A model generated the notes under the pieces. That model was not told the origin of the DNA. It saw only the letters and a list, made by a program, of their open reading frames with translations, and searched no databases. A DNA stretch of 64,000 nucleotides from Nocardia niigatensis NBRC 100131 (GTDB taxonomy: Bacteria > Actinomycetota > Actinomycetes > Mycobacteriales > Mycobacteriaceae): positions 155,496-219,495 of the forward strand of contig NZ_BAGC01000026.1 in the NCBI RefSeq assembly GCF_000308655.1. The letters are read 5' to 3'. Both the position numbers and the translations under genes were made by a program. Shown here piece after piece: positions 60,739 to 64,000 of the stretch. Each line of letters begins with the position of its first letter. The first letter of the stretch is position 1.

Positions 60739-60787
60739 GGTGAGCTCGCTTTCGCGTCGCGGGAGGTGACCGGCGCAGCACAGCGAG

Positions 60788-60821
60788 CCCGCTAGCGGGG
60801 TGCCGGTCGGTCAGACCCCGC
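60788..60821 (-). promoter_or_regulatory. leuA leader attenuator: mutually exclusive hairpins
   Basis: GCGGGGT against ACCCCGC (plus-strand arms 60795-60801 and 60815-60821) forms one stem that starts within the leader peptide end. The palindrome CCCGCTAGCGGG (60788-60799) forms another that uses the same bases, so only one can exist at a time. This is the layout expected of a ribosome-position switch downstream of leucine codons. Confidence 0.6.
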
Positions 60822-60858
60822 CGCGGCGGCGAAGGAGAAGCAGGGCACCCAGAAGCAT
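60811..60858 (-). CDS. leuL: leuA leader peptide, leucine-rich (15 aa)
   Basis: The frame from ATG 60858 reads MLLGALLLLRRRGGV and stop: six leucines of 15, four in a row, then three arginines. A -10 box ends 6 bp before the ATG, so the peptide is read from the very 5' end of a leaderless mRNA. It ends 72 bp before the leuA start, with alternative hairpins between. Leucyl-tRNA shortage should stall ribosomes at the Leu run and favour leuA transcription. Confidence 0.78.
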   Translation of the reverse strand: MLLGALLLLRRRGGV

Positions 60859-60864
60859 GTGGCT

Positions 60865-60893
60865 AGACTAGAGGGGAACGACTCCTCAGACAA
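60865..60893 (-). promoter_or_regulatory. leuA promoter
   Basis: Read on the minus strand, TTGTCT (60893-60888), a 17-bp spacer and TAGTCT (60870-60865) match a housekeeping promoter. The predicted first base is the A of the leader ATG at 60858. It lies back to back with the GntR gene start. Confidence 0.7.
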
Positions 60894-60912
60894 GTAGAGA
60901 GGCCGAGCAATA

Positions 60913-61584
60913 GTGGCGCAGGTACACAGGCATCCGCTCGCCGCCCAGGCCGCCGAGGTCCTGCTCACCCGAATTCGCGCGGGGGAGTGGCAGCTGGGTC
61001 ATCGCCTCCCCGGCGAGACCACCCTCGCCGCCCAGCTCGGCGTCGGCCGCTCCACCCTGCGCGAGGCGATCCGTGAACTCGCGGGCCGCGGCGTCCTCGA
61101 AAGCCGCCAGGGCGCGGGCGTTTTCGTCACCGCCCTGGATGCCGCCGAGGACTGGGACACGGTGCTGCGCCGCTCCGACATCGTCACCGTCATCGAGGCC
61201 CGCATCGCCATCGAGGCCGAGGGCGCCGCTCTGGCCGCCCGCCGCCGCACCCCCGCCGACCTGCGCGCCATGCTCCGCGCCCTGGCCGCCCGCGCCGAAA
61301 GCGGAGACTCCGTCGAAGGACTGGTCGACGCCGATACCGCCTTCCATCGCACGGTCGTGGCCGCCGCTCACAACGACATCCTGCTCGAGCTGTTCAACGC
61401 CTTCGTCCCGCGCTCGCGCCACGCCATGATCGACATGCTCCGCATCCGCCCCATGCGCGACCCGTCCGTCGATCACGGTGCGCACGAACAGCTCTACGAC
61501 GCTATCCGCGGTCGCGACCCCGAGGCCGCCGCCACCGCCAGTCGCGTCCACCTGACCAGCCTCAAAGCGGCCTTCGACAGCTAG
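60913..61584 (+). CDS. GntR family regulator, FadR subfamily
   Basis: The 223-residue protein has an N-terminal winged helix (about 8-75; G-H-R-L-P-G-E-T-T-L-A-A-Q-L-G-V-G-R-S-T-L-R-E-A-I) and an FCD ligand domain (about 90-215) with the usual histidine metal site (D-x-x-F-H near 150, H at about 198). Ligands are usually small organic acids. GTG 60913 is its start. It may regulate itself, the downstream doxX gene (103 bp away) or leuA across the divergent gap. Confidence 0.88.
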   Translation: MAQVHRHPLAAQAAEVLLTRIRAGEWQLGHRLPGETTLAAQLGVGRSTLREAIRELAGRGVLESRQGAGVFVTALDAAEDWDTVLRRSDIVTVIEARIAIEAEGAALAARRRTPADLRAMLRALAARAESGDSVEGLVDADTAFHRTVVAAAHNDILLELFNAFVPRSRHAMIDMLRIRPMRDPSVDHGAHEQLYDAIRGRDPEAAATASRVHLTSLKAAFDS

Positions 61585-61687
61585 CCGAAAATTCTTCCGC
61601 GGCTGCGATGAGTTTCGGCGACGGCCCCCGTCCTATGGAGCAAGCGAGTTCGACACCGAACCGACAAGCCCCGGAAGGACATTCGAC

Positions 61688-62110
61688 ATGACCGCCATCG
61701 CCGCCACCCCGACCGTCTCCGTCGCCACCCCGAGCAAGCTGCGCAACCGCGTGCTGTGGACCCTGCAGATCGTGCTCGGCCTCTTCTTCATCGTCGCCTC
61801 CGGCCTGCCGAAGTTCGTCGGCCAGGCCGACGCCGTCCGCGTCTTCCACCAGATCGGCTGGGGTGAATGGTTCCGCTACTTCACCGGCCTGGTCGAGGTC
61901 TCCGGCGGCATCGGCCTGCTGGTGCCCCGCCTGAACGGCCCCGCCGCCGCGGGCCTGTCCATCACCATGGTGTGCGCCGCCGCTACCCAGGCCTTCGTTC
62001 TCGATGCCCCCGGCCTGGCGATCTTCCCGCTGGTCCTGGTCGGCGTCTTCGCCTGGATCGCCTACGAGCGCCGCGCCTCCTTCGCCACCTTCATCGGCCC
62101 GGTGAAGTGA
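61688..62110 (+). CDS. DoxX family membrane protein
   Basis: The 140-residue protein has four membrane helices with the DoxX features L-G-L-F-F-I-V-A-S-G-L-P-K-F and the central G-L-V-E-V-S-G-G-I-G-L-L. In M. tuberculosis a DoxX protein joins SodA and SseA in a membrane oxidoreductase complex, but this gene has no such neighbours. GGAAGGA lies upstream of ATG 61688. A rho-independent type terminator follows. Confidence 0.87.
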   Translation: MTAIAATPTVSVATPSKLRNRVLWTLQIVLGLFFIVASGLPKFVGQADAVRVFHQIGWGEWFRYFTGLVEVSGGIGLLVPRLNGPAAAGLSITMVCAAATQAFVLDAPGLAIFPLVLVGVFAWIAYERRASFATFIGPVK

Positions 62111-62134
62111 CCCCGAACAATCAGTCGCCTCCGA

Positions 62135-62168
62135 GACCCGTCGCTGATCACCATCGGCGACGGGTTTC
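62135..62168 (+). terminator. Rho-independent type terminator after doxX
   Basis: ACCCGTCGC (62136-62144) pairs with GCGACGGGT (62157-62165), followed by a T-rich TTTCTTC. It lies 26 bp after the doxX stop. Confidence 0.82.
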
Positions 62169-62320
62169 TTCGTATGTCACGCGACGCCTGATTTCGTTGC
62201 TACAGGGGCAACTCGCCGGGTACGTCCGAAATTGTCTCGGCTTCTGACCACAGGCCGCATGCAGTGCCGGCTACGGCACCACGGCCGGGCGAAAAAGTCG
62301 CGGGGAGGCGGAATGGAAAG

Positions 62321-63610
62321 ATGAGACGCGTGAGCGGCGACATCATCGATGAACTGACCTGGCGCGGACTGATCGCGCAGTCCACCGACCTGGACGCCCT
62401 GCGCGCGTCCGCGGCGAAGGGCCCGATCACCCTCTATGCCGGGTTCGACCCGACCGCGGCCAGCCTGCACGCCGGACACCTGGTTCCCCTGCTGGCGCTC
62501 AAGCGCTTCCAGCGCGCCGGCCACCGCCCGATCGTGCTGGCCGGTGGCGCGACCGGGCTCATCGGCGATCCCCGCGATGTCGGCGAACGCACCATGAACT
62601 CCACCGACACCGTCGCCGAGTGGGCCGGCCGCATCCGCTCCCAGCTCGAGCGCTTCGTGGATCTGGACGGCCCGAACTCGGCGATCATCGCCAACAACAT
62701 GGACTGGACCGGACCGCTGAGCACGGTCTCGTTCCTGCGCGACATCGGCAAACACTTCTCGGTGAACGTCATGCTGGCCCGCGACACCGTCAAGCGCCGG
62801 CTGGAGTCGGACGGCATGTCCTACACCGAGTTCAGCTACATGCTGCTGCAGGCCAACGACTTCCTGCAGCTGCGCCGCGAATACGGCTGCACGCTGCAGG
62901 TCGGCGGCTCCGACCAGTGGGGCAACATCATCGCGGGCGTCGAGCTCAACCGCCGCGTCGACGGCGAGCACGTGCACGCTCTCACCGTCCCGCTGGTGAC
63001 CTCGGCCGACGGCAAGAAGTTCGGCAAGTCCACCGGTGGCGGCAGCCTCTGGCTGGACCCGGAGATGACCAGCCCCTACGCCTGGTACCAGTACTTCGTG
63101 AACACCGCCGACGCCGACGTGGTCCGCTACCTGCGCTGGTTCACCTTCCTCTCCCGTGAGGAACTCGACGAACTCGAGAAGGCCACCGCCGAGCGGCCCT
63201 TCGCCCGGGAGGCCCAGAAGCGCCTGGCCGCGGAGATGACCACGCTCGTGCACGGCGAGGCCAACACCCATGCGGTGCAGCTGGCCAGCCAGGCCTTGTT
63301 CGGCCGCGGCGACCTGCGCGAGCTCGACGAGTCCACGCTGTCGGCGGCCCTGGCCGAGTCCGCGGTCGACGGCAAGGTCGCCGAGGCGACCGGCGCCTCG
63401 ACCATCGTGGATCTGCTGGTCGACTCGGGTCTGTGCGAGGGCCGCAGCGCGGCCCGGCGCGCGGTCAACGAGGGCGGCGCCTCGGTGAACAACGAGAAGG
63501 TGTCCGACCCCGAGTGGACTCCCTCGGACGCCGACTACCTGCACGGACGCTGGCTCGTGCTGCGCCGCGGCAAGAAGAACTTCGCCGGCGTCCGCCGCGC
63601 GGCCAACTGA
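62321..63610 (+). CDS. tyrS: Tyrosyl-tRNA synthetase
   Basis: TyrS charges tRNA-Tyr. The 429-residue class I enzyme has the HIGH-type motif L-H-A-G-H-L, the K-M-S-K-S equivalent [14 protein letters not shown], and a C-terminal S4 RNA-binding domain (about 355-425). ATG 62321 has GGAAAG upstream; GTG 62330 would match the usual mycobacterial N-terminus (S-G-x-I-x-D-E-L) better and is equally possible. No T-box or leader peptide was seen. Confidence 0.95.
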   Translation: MRRVSGDIIDELTWRGLIAQSTDLDALRASAAKGPITLYAGFDPTAASLHAGHLVPLLALKRFQRAGHRPIVLAGGATGLIGDPRDVGERTMNSTDTVAEWAGRIRSQLERFVDLDGPNSAIIANNMDWTGPLSTVSFLRDIGKHFSVNVMLARDTVKRRLESDGMSYTEFSYMLLQANDFLQLRREYGCTLQVGGSDQWGNIIAGVELNRRVDGEHVHALTVPLVTSADGKKFGKSTGGGSLWLDPEMTSPYAWYQYFVNTADADVVRYLRWFTFLSREELDELEKATAERPFAREAQKRLAAEMTTLVHGEANTHAVQLASQALFGRGDLRELDESTLSAALAESAVDGKVAEATGASTIVDLLVDSGLCEGRSAARRAVNEGGASVNNEKVSDPEWTPSDADYLHGRWLVLRRGKKNFAGVRRAAN

Positions 63611-63731
63611 TATCTCCGCTGCAAGCGACTGACCGGTTCATCGAGCCGGTCCATCGATACGGAAACAAGATCGAAATGACCTGGGTCACAAACCAGTGGC
63701 TCAGGTCGCCGATCGGCCCGGTCAGCGCCCT

Positions 63732-63747
63732 GTTTACCTGCGTAAAC
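63732..63747. promoter_or_regulatory. Inverted repeat upstream of the tandem promoters
   Basis: GTTTAC (63732-63737) and GTAAAC (63742-63747) surround CTGC. The site lies 20 bp upstream of the first -35 box and could bind a dimeric regulator. Confidence 0.45.
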
Positions 63748-63766
63748 GCATCCGCGACCAGCGGAT

Positions 63767-63795
63767 TTGACCTTGCGTTATCCGCCGCGTAACTT
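63767..63795 (+). promoter_or_regulatory. Promoter, first of two before the probable rRNA operon
   Basis: TTGACC (63767-63772), 17-bp spacer, TAACTT (63790-63795), close to the housekeeping consensus. Expected start near 63802. Confidence 0.68.
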
Positions 63796-63925
63796 AGTCC
63801 AGGTCAGAGCGACACGGACACCAACCGGGACCGAAAAGCCCAGCTCAGAGGCTGGAAATCGGAACCGGATACGAGGTTGGACGAGGAGCGCCGGACACGA
63901 ACACAACCAGTCAGAAGATTGGCCC

Positions 63926-63954
63926 TTGACTCTGCGGAGTCCTGCGGCTAGGCT
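63926..63954 (+). promoter_or_regulatory. Promoter, second of two before the probable rRNA operon
   Basis: TTGACT (63926-63931), 17-bp spacer, TAGGCT (63949-63954), as in mycobacterial rrn promoters. Expected start near 63961. Confidence 0.72.
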
Positions 63955-64000
63955 GGAAAAGTTGCCTCGCAGGGAATCCAATCAACTTTGGATCGAATGC

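Larger units (their letters stand above)
63611..64000 (+). other. Probable upstream region of an rRNA operon
   Basis: No gene is seen after tyrS. The stretch is less GC-rich than the surroundings and holds two tandem housekeeping-type promoters and an inverted repeat. A weak hairpin GACCGG (63631-63636) with CCGGTC (63646-63651) may end tyrS. In mycobacteria the rrnB operon follows tyrS, which fits a 16S gene just beyond the window. Confidence 0.6.

Noticed and set aside
62135..62320. T-box or leader peptide for tyrS
   Set aside because: Only the doxX terminator and a short gap are seen. There is no T-box core sequence and no Tyr-rich reading frame.

Overview
The window is high-GC actinobacterial DNA, most likely from Nocardia or a close relative. 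Codon third positions are almost all G or C. The order argC-J-B-D-F-R-G-H, then an acyl-CoA-synthetase/hydrolase fusion, a Trm112-like protein, TetR with an ABC exporter, mpg and tyrS matches the Mycobacterium tuberculosis Rv1652-Rv1689 neighbourhood as I recall it. Many starts are GTG in 4-bp overlaps, and several promoters have a TAnnnT -10 box placed 6 bp before the start codon, suggesting leaderless mRNAs. No tRNA, rRNA body, insertion sequence or CRISPR array was seen.

Region by region. 1-2.4 kb: tail of an ECF41 sigma factor and an LCP-family cell-wall ligase. 2.4-14.4 kb: the arginine genes in two units, argCJBDFR and argG-(methyltransferase)-argH, each preceded by the same tandem ARG-box promoter; between them lie small hypothetical or secreted proteins and a trans-aconitate methyltransferase. 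14.4-21.6 kb: a small protein, an ECF sigma/peroxiredoxin pair, an SMR pump, threonine dehydratase, an NCS1 permease, and nsrR-hmp for nitric oxide defence. 21.6-26.3 kb (minus strand): a four-gene operon for 2-methylisoborneol made inside a family 2B encapsulin: shell, terpene cyclase cargo, GPP methyltransferase and IPP isomerase. The shell gene has a nonsense codon and a frameshift and the cyclase has two frameshifts, while both downstream genes are intact, so the system appears to be decaying. 26.6-31.3 kb: the large lipid-enzyme fusion, and a TetR regulator with a fatty acid hydroxylase that share an operator. 31.4-34.8 kb: a truncated alanyl-tRNA synthetase paralogue behind an alanine-rich leader peptide and possible attenuator, then a divergent MFS pump/MarR pair with a perfect operator.

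34.9-40.3 kb: a Gtr-like envelope glycosylation set (WecE-type aminotransferase, polyprenyl-phosphate glycosyltransferase, large membrane transferase candidate, GtrA flippase) and a Trm112-like protein. 40.7-42.8 kb: an XRE/DUF5753 regulator with a divergent small protein and a DUF574 methyltransferase. 42.9-45.1 kb: ABC exporter plus TetR under a long dyad operator. 45.2-52.6 kb: epimerase, membrane glycosyltransferase candidate, GT2, DUF2064, a membrane-bound molybdopterin oxidoreductase, and a two-component system. 52.9-57.2 kb: LtrA, a DsbA-like protein, and an FAD oxidoreductase paired with a second ECF41 sigma factor. 57.3-63.6 kb: a DUF3761 secreted protein, mpg, a stand-alone ClpC N-domain protein, leuA with a leucine-rich leader peptide, a GntR regulator, DoxX and tyrS. 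The last 390 bp carry two tandem strong promoters, consistent with an rRNA operon starting just beyond the window, since mycobacterial rrnB lies downstream of tyrS.
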